Part shown: positions 9,874 through 17,753 of the stretch, in pieces
How the letters are laid out: every line of letters starts with the position of its first letter
Numbering within the stretch: the stretch's first letter is position 1
Assembly (NCBI RefSeq): GCF_014199445.1
Contig: NZ_JACIJS010000001.1
Coordinates: 444,940-508,939, forward strand
Length of the DNA stretch: 64,000 bases
Origin: Rubricella aquisinus
Lineage (GTDB): Bacteria; Pseudomonadota; Alphaproteobacteria; Rhodobacterales; Rhodobacteraceae
Direction of reading: 5' to 3'
Made by a program: the position numbers and the translations under genes
Notes under the pieces: generated by a model
The model's input: only the letters and a program-made list of their open reading frames with translations
Told to the model about the DNA's origin: nothing
Databases searched by the model: none

Positions 9874-10656
9874 TCATGCCCCATCCAATCGTTTCTTGAG
9901 CGCCAGCAGATCGGCCCAAGCGAACCGCTTTTTCGTCGGGTCGCGCAACAGGGCGGCGGGGTGAAAGCTGGGGATCGCCGGGATGCCCTCAACCTCCGCC
10001 CATGTGCCGCGCATCCGGGTGATGCCATCCTTGGTCTGCAACACCGTTTTCATCGACGGATTGCCCAACAGCAACAGCGCGCGTGGCTGGGCGAGTTGGA
10101 TATGGCGCATCAGAAACGGGCGCATCATCGCGATTTCATCGGTCGATGGGTCGCGGTTGGCGGGGGGGCGCCATGGGATCACATTGGTGATATAGGCCGC
10201 CTGTGCTGCATCCTCCGCATCACGGGCAAGGCCGATCGCGGCCAGCATTTTGTCGAGCAATTGTCCCGATGGGCCGACGAAAGGCTTGCCTTGCCGGTCC
10301 TCCTCCGCGCCGGGCGCTTCTCCGATGATCATCAGCCCTGCGCCGGGCCGCCCATCGCTGAACACGAAATTGCGCGCCCCCTTTTTGAGCGCGCAGCCGT
10401 CGAACGCCGCCATCACCGCCCGCAATTCGTCGAGCGTTTGACAGCCGCGTGCGAGCGCGGCGGTATCCACGCTGACGGGGGCAGGCTCAGGCGCTGAAAC
10501 GGGCGCGGCGGCAGCGCGCGACGGTGGGGTGGCCCGCTCCGGCTCCGGCAGGGTGAACCGATCCACCGGCGCATCCAGAATGGCCTCATCGGCCCCGGCA
10601 TCAAGTTGCACCTGCAACGCCGCGCGCAGGGCGTACCAATCCTCCGCGACACTCAT
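9874..10656 (-). CDS. Uracil-DNA glycosylase, family 4-like, Fe-S cysteines absent
   Basis: 260 residues: about 90 N-terminal residues are Pro/Ala-rich and low in complexity, followed by the UDG fold with [20 protein letters not shown] (uracil-binding pocket) and SFHPAALLR (catalytic His motif). Family 4 enzymes normally bind a 4Fe-4S cluster through four cysteines. Here only one is evident (DGCALKKGA); the second of the CxxC pair position is Gly/Phe, the NVIPWRPP block has Trp where thermophile enzymes have Cys, and no Cys occurs in the following helix. So this is probably a cluster-free branch. The start overlaps the end of the GST gene by 4 bp (ATGA arrangement). Confidence 0.88.
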   Translation of the reverse strand: MSVAEDWYALRAALQVQLDAGADEAILDAPVDRFTLPEPERATPPSRAAAAPVSAPEPAPVSVDTAALARGCQTLDELRAVMAAFDGCALKKGARNFVFSDGRPGAGLMIIGEAPGAEEDRQGKPFVGPSGQLLDKMLAAIGLARDAEDAAQAAYITNVIPWRPPANRDPSTDEIAMMRPFLMRHIQLAQPRALLLLGNPSMKTVLQTKDGITRMRGTWAEVEGIPAIPSFHPAALLRDPTKKRFAWADLLALKKRLDGA

Positions 10657-11282
10657 TCGACATAGCCTTCGCGCGCGCGCAACCGGGTCAGCCAGTCATG
10701 GGTCGCGGTATGTGTCTCCGGCAGCGCCTGCCGGATCGCCCGCATGAATTCGACCGCAACAAGCGCCGTGATATCGGCAATCGTGAACCGCTGACCGGCG
10801 ATATAGGGCGTCTGCGCAAGGATCCCTTCAAGCCAATCGAGTGCAGCAACCACGCGCGGGCGGTTCACCTCTGCCCATTCGGGGCATTGCGGGTTTTCCA
10901 GAACGGCCATTGCCGGGTTGCCATGGCGCAGAACCTGCGCAATCGGCAGCAGAAGCTGGAATTCCACGCGCCGACCCCACATTTCCACCACCGCTTTCTC
11001 CAGCGGATCGGTGCCCATCAGGTTCGGCTCTGGATGCAGCGCTTCGATGTAGCGGCAGATCGCCACCGTTTCCGTCAGGATCGTGCCATCCGACAAGCCA
11101 AGCGCCGGGACGTGAAAGCTGCCGACCTTGTCGCGGTATTCCGGGCGGAAATGGCTGCCATCCATGATCGTCACCACTTCCGTCGGCAGCGACAGCCGCT
11201 TTTCAGCAAGAAACAGGCGCACGCGGCGCGGATTGGGCGCGCGGGGCGTGTCATAAAGCACATCTATGGAGGGCGTGGTCAT
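10653..11282 (-). CDS. Glutathione S-transferase family protein
   Basis: 209 residues with an N-terminal thioredoxin-like domain ([36 protein letters not shown] carries the Glu/Thr glutathione-contact block) and an all-helical C-terminal domain with the N-capping box [13 protein letters not shown]. Substrate cannot be told. It is the first gene of a leftward group that continues into the UDG gene by a 4-bp overlap. Confidence 0.9.
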   Translation of the reverse strand: MTTPSIDVLYDTPRAPNPRRVRLFLAEKRLSLPTEVVTIMDGSHFRPEYRDKVGSFHVPALGLSDGTILTETVAICRYIEALHPEPNLMGTDPLEKAVVEMWGRRVEFQLLLPIAQVLRHGNPAMAVLENPQCPEWAEVNRPRVVAALDWLEGILAQTPYIAGQRFTIADITALVAVEFMRAIRQALPETHTATHDWLTRLRAREGYVE

Positions 11283-11339
11283 GGGCGCTCTTATACCGTG
11301 TTCACCGGGCCATCACACGCCTTTTCGCAGGGGATCGTG

Positions 11340-12227
11340 TCAGATATGCGCGGCGCGGGCTGCATCCTGTGCGGTGTCATCCAGCGTTTTGGAGCGGTGG
11401 CGCGCGCGCGCCAGCGCCTGCTCGACGTCCTGTCCGTCAAGGGCGGCGGCCGCGATTTGCGCCATGCTGTAGGTTGAGACCTGCGTGATCCCCTTGAGCG
11501 CCTGTCGGCACAGGGACTGGACGAAGAGATAATCGAGATGACTGCCCAACAGCCCCGCGCCCTGATCCGTGGCGCCATTGGCATTGGCCTCACAGGCCGC
11601 CGCGTCGGTGGACAGGAACGACCGGCAAATCGTCGGTCGCGCGTCATAGACCCGACATGCGCGGGTGTCGGGGTTCAGCGCGGGGCAGGCCGAAGGATGC
11701 CATGCCCGGCCATCGACCTCTCCCTGCAACGGGGTGAGCGCGGCATGAAGGCGGCGGGCCTCTGCCTCCGTGATCAGGCCGCCATCACCCCCGGTCAGAA
11801 TGCAACAAAACGCGCAGCCTTGGCCGCAGGCGGCGTTTTTCACGGCTTCGGGGGGCTGTTGCAAGATCGCGTCGCGCACCGCACCGCCCAGCCGCCACGC
11901 CGCCTGCCCATTCGCCAATTCAGTGACAACCTGTTTGAGCGGCAAGCCATGGGTCTGCGCACTTTGCAGATAGGACATCACAACCCGCTTGACCCGTGGC
12001 TCCAGCGTTTTGCCTGCGCCCTTGAGCCGGGCACGGTCGATCCGCCGGGCCAGTTCCTCATAGGTCAATGCACCGGACTTCCCCCCGGCTTGCGCCTTTC
12101 GGCGGGCGGCGCGGGGGATGGCTCCTGTCGGGGGTTTTGGCGGCACGGCGGACCCTTTGGCATTGGGAGGAATGATCTGACCGCGAGTATAGATTGCCGC
12201 TTCGGCACGTCCAGCAGCGAATATCAT
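11340..12227 (-). CDS. YkgJ family cysteine-cluster protein
   Basis: A 295-residue protein whose C-terminal two thirds carry the YkgJ (UPF0153) cysteine pattern that binds zinc or an Fe-S cluster: CGQGCAFCC, then SACPALNPDTRACRVYDARPTICR. The N-terminal part is basic and Pro/Lys-rich without a known domain. I chose the ATG at 12227 because the longer frame to 12302 would start inside the rho-independent terminator of ccr. No Shine-Dalgarno site is clear at 12227, so the exact start stays open. Function of the family is unknown. Confidence 0.8.
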   Translation of the reverse strand: MIFAAGRAEAAIYTRGQIIPPNAKGSAVPPKPPTGAIPRAARRKAQAGGKSGALTYEELARRIDRARLKGAGKTLEPRVKRVVMSYLQSAQTHGLPLKQVVTELANGQAAWRLGGAVRDAILQQPPEAVKNAACGQGCAFCCILTGGDGGLITEAEARRLHAALTPLQGEVDGRAWHPSACPALNPDTRACRVYDARPTICRSFLSTDAAACEANANGATDQGAGLLGSHLDYLFVQSLCRQALKGITQVSTYSMAQIAAAALDGQDVEQALARARHRSKTLDDTAQDAARAAHI

Positions 12228-12257
12228 GGCCGTCGCGGATGGCCTGACCCAGCCACG

Positions 12258-12290
12258 AAAAACCCCGGCGGATGGGACGATCCGCCGGGG
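12258..12290 (-). terminator. Rho-independent terminator of ccr
   Basis: A perfect 10-bp stem (12263-12272 pairing with 12281-12290, CCCCGGCGGA/TCCGCCGGGG) with an 8-base loop, followed on the minus strand by a run of five T (12258-12262). It lies 40 bp past the ccr stop. Confidence 0.9.
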
Positions 12291-12329
12291 CATATAGAAC
12301 ACCTGAGTGGTGGGGTGGTGTTCTAATGC

Positions 12330-13601
12330 TTAACTCTCGCGCGCATCCTCAACCGTGCGCAGGCCGGTGCGGGGTGCGTTGACCAGCACGGCCATGTTGC
12401 CGGGCTTATGCTCGTTGCGGAGCATCTTCATGTGCGCCTCGGGCAGGGCTTTCCACTCGAACACTTCGGACATGCACGGATCAAGACGCCGCTCGATCAT
12501 CAGCTTGTTCGCCGCAGAAGCCTGCTTGAGATGCGCGAAATGGCTGCCCTGAAGGCGCTTTTGATGCATCCACATATAGCGCACGTCAAAGGTACAGTTG
12601 AACCCGGTGGTGCCCGCGCAGATCACGACCATGCCGCCCTTTTTGCAGACGAACGTGGACACAGGGAAGGTCGACTCGCCCGGATGCTCGAACACCATAT
12701 CGACATTGTTGCCCTTGCCGGTGATGTCCCAGATCGCCTTGCCGAATTTGCGCGCTTCCTTGAACCATTCGGCATATTCGGGCGTGTTCACCGTGGGGAT
12801 CTGGCCCCAGCAGTTGAAATCCTTGCGGTTCAGAACACCCTTGGCGCCCAGCGACATCACGAAATCCCGCTTGCTCTCATCAGAGATCACGCCGATCGCA
12901 TTCGCCCCTGCGGTGTTGATCAACTGGATCGCATAGGAGCCAAGACCGCCCGACGCGCCCCAGACCAGCACGTTCTGACCGGGCTTGAGGTCATGCGGCT
13001 CATGCCCGAACAGCATCCGGTATGCGGTGGCGAGCGTGAGGGTATAGCACGCGCTTTCCTCCCAAGTCAGATGCTTGGGGCGCGGCATCAATTGCTGCGA
13101 CTGCACATTGGTAAACTGCGCGAAAGAGCCGTCTGGCGTCTCATAGCCCCAGATCCGCTGCGAGGGAGAATACATCGGGTCGCCGCCATTGCATTCCTCA
13201 TCATCGCCATCGTCCTGATTGCAATGGATGACGACCTCATCCCCGACCTTCCAGCGCTTCACCTTGTCGCCCACGGCCCAGACTATGCCGGACGCGTCAG
13301 AGCCCGCGATATGGAACGGCTGGCCATGGCCATCAAACGGGCTGATCGGCTGACCAAGAGCGGCCCAAACGCCATTATAGTTGACGCCAGCGGCCATGAC
13401 GAGGACGAGCACCTCATGGCTGTCAAGCTGCGGCGTGTCCACGACCTCAAGCTGCATCGCCGTGTCCGGGTTGCCGTGGCGCTCACGCCGGATGGTCCAG
13501 GCATGCATTTTCGTGGGCACATGGCCGAGGGGTGGGATTTCACCCACGTCATAAAGGTCTTTCATTTCCGTCTCCGAAATCGGGGCTTCAAGCGGGGCCA
13601 T
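12330..13601 (-). CDS. ccr: Crotonyl-CoA carboxylase/reductase
   Basis: Ccr reductively carboxylates crotonyl-CoA to ethylmalonyl-CoA with NADPH, the signature reaction of the ethylmalonyl-CoA pathway for acetyl-CoA assimilation. The 423-residue protein is a zinc-less medium-chain dehydrogenase/reductase: catalytic GroES-like half with AAGVNYNGVWAALG, then the nucleotide-binding VWGASGGLGSYAIQL and the HPGEST and MWMHQKRLQGSHF blocks characteristic of Ccr. The start at 13601 follows a strong GAGAGGAGAC ribosome site; an upstream start at 13643 has none. Its own 172-bp upstream region contains two palindromes (see below), and a terminator follows, so it is probably a single-gene unit. ecm lies 1.7 kb away on the other strand. 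Confidence 0.95.
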   Translation of the reverse strand: MAPLEAPISETEMKDLYDVGEIPPLGHVPTKMHAWTIRRERHGNPDTAMQLEVVDTPQLDSHEVLVLVMAAGVNYNGVWAALGQPISPFDGHGQPFHIAGSDASGIVWAVGDKVKRWKVGDEVVIHCNQDDGDDEECNGGDPMYSPSQRIWGYETPDGSFAQFTNVQSQQLMPRPKHLTWEESACYTLTLATAYRMLFGHEPHDLKPGQNVLVWGASGGLGSYAIQLINTAGANAIGVISDESKRDFVMSLGAKGVLNRKDFNCWGQIPTVNTPEYAEWFKEARKFGKAIWDITGKGNNVDMVFEHPGESTFPVSTFVCKKGGMVVICAGTTGFNCTFDVRYMWMHQKRLQGSHFAHLKQASAANKLMIERRLDPCMSEVFEWKALPEAHMKMLRNEHKPGNMAVLVNAPRTGLRTVEDARES

Positions 13602-13698
13602 GGCCTGTCTCCTCTCTGCGGCGCGAATCTCTTTGCGCAACAATCGTTCGTTTTGATGTGTTCTTATGTAACGTCATTGCGTGACCATGCAAGCAGAA

Positions 13699-13747
13699 AT
13701 TTTGCACTGCGGCAAAAATCTCTTTTTGCAACAGGCAGGCTGTTGCA
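13699..13747. promoter_or_regulatory. Paired TTGCA-type palindromes upstream of ccr
   Basis: Two inverted repeats stand side by side between ccr and the acyltransferase gene. One has arms TTTTGC (13700-13705) and GCAAAA (13712-13717) with a 6-base spacer; the other has arms TGCAACAG (13727-13734) and CTGTTGCA (13740-13747) with a 5-base spacer. TTTGCA-like half sites are what the RamB/ScfR/PccR regulators of short-chain acyl-CoA metabolism recognise, so these are candidate operators for ccr. The second palindrome lacks a T-run on the minus strand and is not a terminator. Confidence 0.5.
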
Positions 13748-13773
13748 GTGCGGAATATCAGAATGAGGGGTTG

Positions 13774-15147
13774 TCAGAGATGCGCGATGGAATTCGCGTA
13801 ATAGTCGATCAGGTGGCGCTGGTCGGGGTTCACCCGCCAATGGCCATCCTCTTCGATCATCAGGCGGCGCTCCTTAAGCATCCGCAGGCCGACCTTGAGC
13901 GTGTAGTCGAAATCCAGCCGGGGAAGGTGGAAATGGCCGCCGCGCGCTTCCAGTTCCGCGCGCAATTCGGCAGCCTGCCGGTGCAGATCGCCCTCCGCAA
14001 TCGCACCGTCCACCCGCTGCATCACCGTGGCGACAAGCGCGACCGGAAGGATCGGCACGACCTGACCGACCTCACGGATCAGCGTGCGGCCCAGCGCCTG
14101 CACCGCCTGCATATCTTTCCCGTTTTCGGCCACAAAAGCGCGCAGCGACACAGGCGTGCCAAAACTCACACAGGCATAGCCGAATTTGTGAAACTTCCCG
14201 CGCATCCGCAGCCAAAGCTGCTTGGAGAAGAATTTGACGGAGGTGCCGATGCCCGCGCGGAACCGGGGCCGCCCGTTTTCATCAAGCTGTGCACCGGTCA
14301 GAACACGGTCCTCCAGCACGCGGTCATAATTGAGGCCGACCGGCACAAACACCACATCGCGCGATTTCGCCGGATCGAAGTCTTCCAGCACATAGGAAAT
14401 CAGGCCGAGTTTCGGCAGGCCCAGCTTCCCGTCCCGGCTCAATCCACCTTCGGGAAACACCGCTTGGGTCACGCCGCCCTCTGTCGCCATCTGGACATAA
14501 CGGGCCAGCACCCGACGATAGAGCGGGTTGTGGGATTTGCGGCGGATGAAGAACGCGCCCATCGCCTTGGCGATCTGTTCCAGCGGCCACACACGGGCCC
14601 ATTCGCCCGCAGCATAGCTCAGCGCCGACCGCTCCGCCGCCAGATATGTGACCAACAGATAATCAATGTTGGAACGGTGGTTCATCACGAAAATCACCGT
14701 CGCATTTGGATCAATCTCTGCCAGCGCCTCATCATCGGCATAGCCCAAGCGCACCCGGTAAAACGCCTGCGCGATAAACTTCGACAACCGGGTGCCAAAA
14801 CCGAAATACGCCATGGGGGAGAAGTAGGGGACAATCTCGCGCGCATAGCGCCCGGCGCGCTGGGCGACGACCTCACGCGGCTCTCCGGTCGAATCGGCCT
14901 CAGCCTCGACCGCCGCCATCACGTCGGGATCATATTCCAGCCGATCGACCAGCACGCGCCGCTTGGTAATGGCGAAGGCAGGGATTTTGAGTTGGAGCCG
15001 CTCATTCAACTCCTCGAACGCCCGCTCGACCCGCCCGCGAAAGAACCAGCGCACGCTGGGGACCAACGCCCGCTGGATAATCAGCAGCGCCAGCGCCAAT
15101 GCGCCAAGGATCACGATCCAAAGGGGAAGTGTCACGGTTGAAGTCAT
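13774..15147 (-). CDS. PlsB-like glycerol(phosphate) acyltransferase, membrane-anchored
   Basis: 457 residues with one N-terminal membrane helix (WIVILGALALALLII) and a PlsB/PlsC-type acyltransferase domain. The catalytic HxxxxD box is NHRSNID (about residue 155), block II FFIRRKSHNPLYRR follows, block III is FPEGGLSRDGK, and block IV VFVPVGLNYDRV completes the set. It is shorter than E. coli PlsB (about 800 residues) but has the PlsB-like RGR and PVG elements; glycerol-3-phosphate or lysophosphatidate as acceptor cannot be decided. The genome thus has two acyltransferase types in this window (with PlsY). Gene order ccr - this gene - ecm separates the two ethylmalonyl-CoA pathway genes; it is divergent to ecm and upstream of ccr on the same strand. 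Confidence 0.87.
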   Translation of the reverse strand: MTSTVTLPLWIVILGALALALLIIQRALVPSVRWFFRGRVERAFEELNERLQLKIPAFAITKRRVLVDRLEYDPDVMAAVEAEADSTGEPREVVAQRAGRYAREIVPYFSPMAYFGFGTRLSKFIAQAFYRVRLGYADDEALAEIDPNATVIFVMNHRSNIDYLLVTYLAAERSALSYAAGEWARVWPLEQIAKAMGAFFIRRKSHNPLYRRVLARYVQMATEGGVTQAVFPEGGLSRDGKLGLPKLGLISYVLEDFDPAKSRDVVFVPVGLNYDRVLEDRVLTGAQLDENGRPRFRAGIGTSVKFFSKQLWLRMRGKFHKFGYACVSFGTPVSLRAFVAENGKDMQAVQALGRTLIREVGQVVPILPVALVATVMQRVDGAIAEGDLHRQAAELRAELEARGGHFHLPRLDFDYTLKVGLRMLKERRLMIEEDGHWRVNPDQRHLIDYYANSIAHL

Positions 15148-15314
15148 TGCGCCTGACCATGCGGCACATGGGCGGCGGGGTCAAAGGGAAGATGATCGCA
15201 GGGCGCGTCATTAAATTCCGTTTGAATTTGCTTTCGCGAAATATTATATCGCTTTCATGGATTGTCGCAGCGCACCATTCGCGCGCTGCACCGCAACAGC
15301 ACTCGGAGGCCCAG

Positions 15315-17282
15315 ATGACCACCCCTCAAAAAGACCGCCCATGGCTGTTTCGGACCTATGCGGGCCATTCGACTGCCACGAAATCCAACGAGCTTTACCG
15401 CTCCAACCTCGCCAAGGGGCAAACGGGCCTGAGCGTCGCCTTCGATCTGCCCACGCAAACGGGCTACGATTCGGATCACGTCCTGTCGCGGGGCGAAGTG
15501 GGCAAGGTCGGCGTGCCGGTGGCGCATCTGGGTGACATGCGTGCGCTCTTTAATGACATCCCGCTGGATCAGATGAACACCTCCATGACGATCAACGCGA
15601 CGGCGGCGTGGCTGCTCGCGCTCTATATCGCCGTGGCGGAGGAGCAGGGGGCGGATGTATCGGCGCTTCAGGGCACGGTGCAGAACGACATCATCAAGGA
15701 ATACCTGTCGCGCGGCACCTATGTATTTCCCCCCGCGCCCAGCCTGCGCCTGATCGGGGATATTGCGGAGTATTGCTACACCGAGGTTCCGAAATGGAAC
15801 CCGATGAACGTCTGCTCCTACCACCTGCAAGAAGCGGGTGCGACGCCGGAGCAGGAATTGGCCTTCGCACTCGCAACGGCGGTCGCGGTTCTGGATGAGG
15901 CGCGCCCGCGTGTGGCGGAGGCGGATTTCCCCGGCCTCGTCGCCCGGATCAGCTTTTTCGTGAATGCTGGCATCCGCTTCGTGACGGAGATGTGCAAAAT
16001 GCGCGCCTTCACCGAACTCTGGGACGAAATTTGCGAGCAACGCTATGGCGTGACCGATCCAAAACAACGGCGGTTCCGCTATGGCGTGCAGGTCAATTCG
16101 CTTGGCCTGACGGAGCAACAGCCCGAAAACAACGTCTACCGCATCCTCATTGAGATGCTAGCCGTGACCCTGAGCAAGAACGCCCGCGCCCGTGCCGTGC
16201 AACTGCCCGCGTGGAACGAAGCGCTCGGCCTGCCGCGCCCATGGGATCAACAATGGTCCCTGCGGATGCAGCAGATCATGGCTTACGAGACGGACCTGCT
16301 GGAATTTGGCGACCTGTTTGACGGGAACCCGGCGGTCGATGCGAAAGTGTCCGCGCTGAAAGAGGGCGCGCGCGCCGAACTCGCCCGGATTGATGAGATG
16401 GGCGGCGCGGTGGCGGCCATCGACTACATGAAATCGGCGCTGGTGCAGGCCAACACCGCACGGCTGGGCCGGATCGAACGCGGAGAAACCACCGTGGTCG
16501 GCGTGAACAAATATACCGAAGGCGAGCCTAGCCCGCTGACCGCGGGCGATGGCGGGATCATGACGGTCGATCCGGCGGTGGAGCAGGACCAGATCGACCG
16601 GCTCGATGCGTGGCGCAAGGGGCGCGATGCGCAAGCCGTTGAGGCCGCCCTTGCGGGCCTGCGCGCGGCGGCCCAAAGCGGGGAAAACATCATGCCCCCC
16701 TCGATCGCGGCGGCCAAAGCCGGGGTGACAACCGGCGAATGGGGTGCTGTGATGCGTGAGGTGTTCGGTGAATACCGCGCGCCCACCGGGGTTGGTAAAT
16801 CCGCCGTGGCAAGCGCGGATGGGCTGGATCAGGTACAAGCGTCGGTCAACTTGGCATCCGACGCGCTTGGCCGCCGGATCAAGTTTCTGGTCGGCAAGCC
16901 CGGCCTCGATGGGCATTCCAACGGCGCGGAACAGATCGCCGTGCGCGCCCGCGACAGCGGCATGGAGGTGGTCTATGAAGGCATCCGCCTAACCCCCGCG
17001 CAGATCGTGAATGCAGCATTGGAGGAATCGGTGCATGTGGTCGGCCTGTCGATCCTGTCCGGCTCCCATGTCCCATTGCTGCAAGAGGTGATGGAGCGGA
17101 TGCGAAAGGCGGGCCTCGACGATGTGCCGGTGATCGTGGGCGGCATCATCCCGGACGAAGATGCAGAGATCCTGCGGGGCTTCGGCGTGGCCAAGGTCTA
17201 TACGCCCAAGGATTTTGAGCTGAACCGGATCATGCTCGATATTGTCGATTTGGTATCGCCCGCCCCGGTCGCCGCCGAGTAG
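15315..17282 (+). CDS. ecm: Ethylmalonyl-CoA mutase (B12-dependent)
   Basis: 655-residue coenzyme-B12 mutase of the methylmalonyl-CoA mutase superfamily. The large barrel domain includes FDLPTQTGYDSDH and the substrate-side SMTINATAAWLLALY; the C-terminal cobalamin domain has the lower-axial-ligand box DGHSNG (DxHxxG, about 16902-16919), SILSGSH and VGGIIPDED. Ecm rearranges ethylmalonyl-CoA to methylsuccinyl-CoA. I call Ecm rather than methylmalonyl-CoA mutase because of the proximity of ccr and the single-chain length of about 650-660. The ATG at 15315 has GGAGG eight bases upstream; longer in-frame starts lack one. The 167-bp upstream region (15148-15314) contains the palindrome TTTCGCGAAA followed by an A+T-rich ATATTATAT, likely part of its promoter. 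Confidence 0.92.
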   Translation: MTTPQKDRPWLFRTYAGHSTATKSNELYRSNLAKGQTGLSVAFDLPTQTGYDSDHVLSRGEVGKVGVPVAHLGDMRALFNDIPLDQMNTSMTINATAAWLLALYIAVAEEQGADVSALQGTVQNDIIKEYLSRGTYVFPPAPSLRLIGDIAEYCYTEVPKWNPMNVCSYHLQEAGATPEQELAFALATAVAVLDEARPRVAEADFPGLVARISFFVNAGIRFVTEMCKMRAFTELWDEICEQRYGVTDPKQRRFRYGVQVNSLGLTEQQPENNVYRILIEMLAVTLSKNARARAVQLPAWNEALGLPRPWDQQWSLRMQQIMAYETDLLEFGDLFDGNPAVDAKVSALKEGARAELARIDEMGGAVAAIDYMKSALVQANTARLGRIERGETTVVGVNKYTEGEPSPLTAGDGGIMTVDPAVEQDQIDRLDAWRKGRDAQAVEAALAGLRAAAQSGENIMPPSIAAAKAGVTTGEWGAVMREVFGEYRAPTGVGKSAVASADGLDQVQASVNLASDALGRRIKFLVGKPGLDGHSNGAEQIAVRARDSGMEVVYEGIRLTPAQIVNAALEESVHVVGLSILSGSHVPLLQEVMERMRKAGLDDVPVIVGGIIPDEDAEILRGFGVAKVYTPKDFELNRIMLDIVDLVSPAPVAAE

Positions 17283-17320
17283 CGCTCCCGCACGTCGCAG
17301 CCATATCAAAGATATGACCG

Positions 17321-17408
17321 CTCCCTTTGGGGTGAGGGCGAGAGACAAACGCTGCGGGGCAGCGTTTGCGTCCGAACGCTCGGAATGGAATGGAGCGCCG
17401 GGAAAGGC
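17321..17408 (+). repeat. Long inverted repeat, left arm
   Basis: 88 bases that recur, inverted, at 17638-17725 with five mismatches. Each arm contains its own palindrome, AAACGCTGC with GCAGCGTTT around a short GC core. Confidence 0.9.
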
Positions 17409-17570
17409 GCCGCGCCTTGCGGCGCGGCGGTGCCTCCGGCGGGGTATATTTGAAGAAAGTGAATTGGAATTAGTGGAGCAAGAGAAGCCCCCGCGATTCG
17501 GCCGTGGGTCAAGGTCCGAGGAACGAGCGACCTTGACGCGCGGGCGAATCGTAACACCCACAATTGAACG

Positions 17571-17605
17571 GGTGATTTGAGGAACAGACCTGTTCCTCAA
17601 ACACC
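17571..17605. repeat. Central hairpin, 12-bp perfect stem
   Basis: TTTGAGGAACAG (17576-17587) pairs perfectly with CTGTTCCTCAAA (17590-17601) across a 2-base gap, and the stem continues with GGTG/CACC after one bulged base. There is no T-run on either side, so it is not a standard terminator. With only two unpaired bases at the tip it is closer to a DNA palindrome or cruciform than to an RNA hairpin. Confidence 0.85.
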
Positions 17606-17637
17606 TCAGCGCAGTCTTGAACCGGCGCGCAGCGCCG

Positions 17638-17725
17638 GCCTTTCCCGGCGCTTCATTTCATTCCGCGCGTTCGGGCGCAAACGCTGCCCCGCAGCGTTTG
17701 TCTTTCGCCCTCACCCCAAAGGGAG
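17638..17725 (-). repeat. Long inverted repeat, right arm
   Basis: Reverse complement of 17321-17408 at 83 of 88 positions. The outer flank also matches (CTCCCGCACGTCG on both sides) but the left arm has an insertion of about 16 bases there, including CATATCAAAGATATG, itself a small palindrome. Confidence 0.9.
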
Positions 17726-17753
17726 GCGAAGCCGACGTGCGGGAGAGCCTTTT

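Larger units (their letters stand above)
17283..17753. other. 471-bp non-coding block between ecm and the PfkB kinase
   Basis: No convincing gene lies here. It holds two inverted copies of an 88-bp sequence, a shorter outer repeat (TCCCGCACGTCG at both edges), a perfect 12-bp-stem hairpin in the middle, and a GC-rich 7-bp-stem hairpin (GCGCCGC 17407-17413 with GCGGCGC 17419-17425) followed by CCTCCGGCGGGGTATATTTG, a kind of sequence I recognise as common between genes in Rhodobacterales. The whole block looks like an extragenic repetitive element that has landed between two genes. Confidence 0.7.

Noticed and set aside
13727-13747. The TGCAACAG/CTGTTGCA hairpin as a terminator for the acyltransferase gene
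   Set aside because: On the minus strand the stem is followed by A's, not T's; an operator is more likely.
13681-15141. A 486-codon open frame opposite the PlsB-like acyltransferase
   Set aside because: Antisense shadow; low-complexity His/Arg/Gln composition and no ribosome site.
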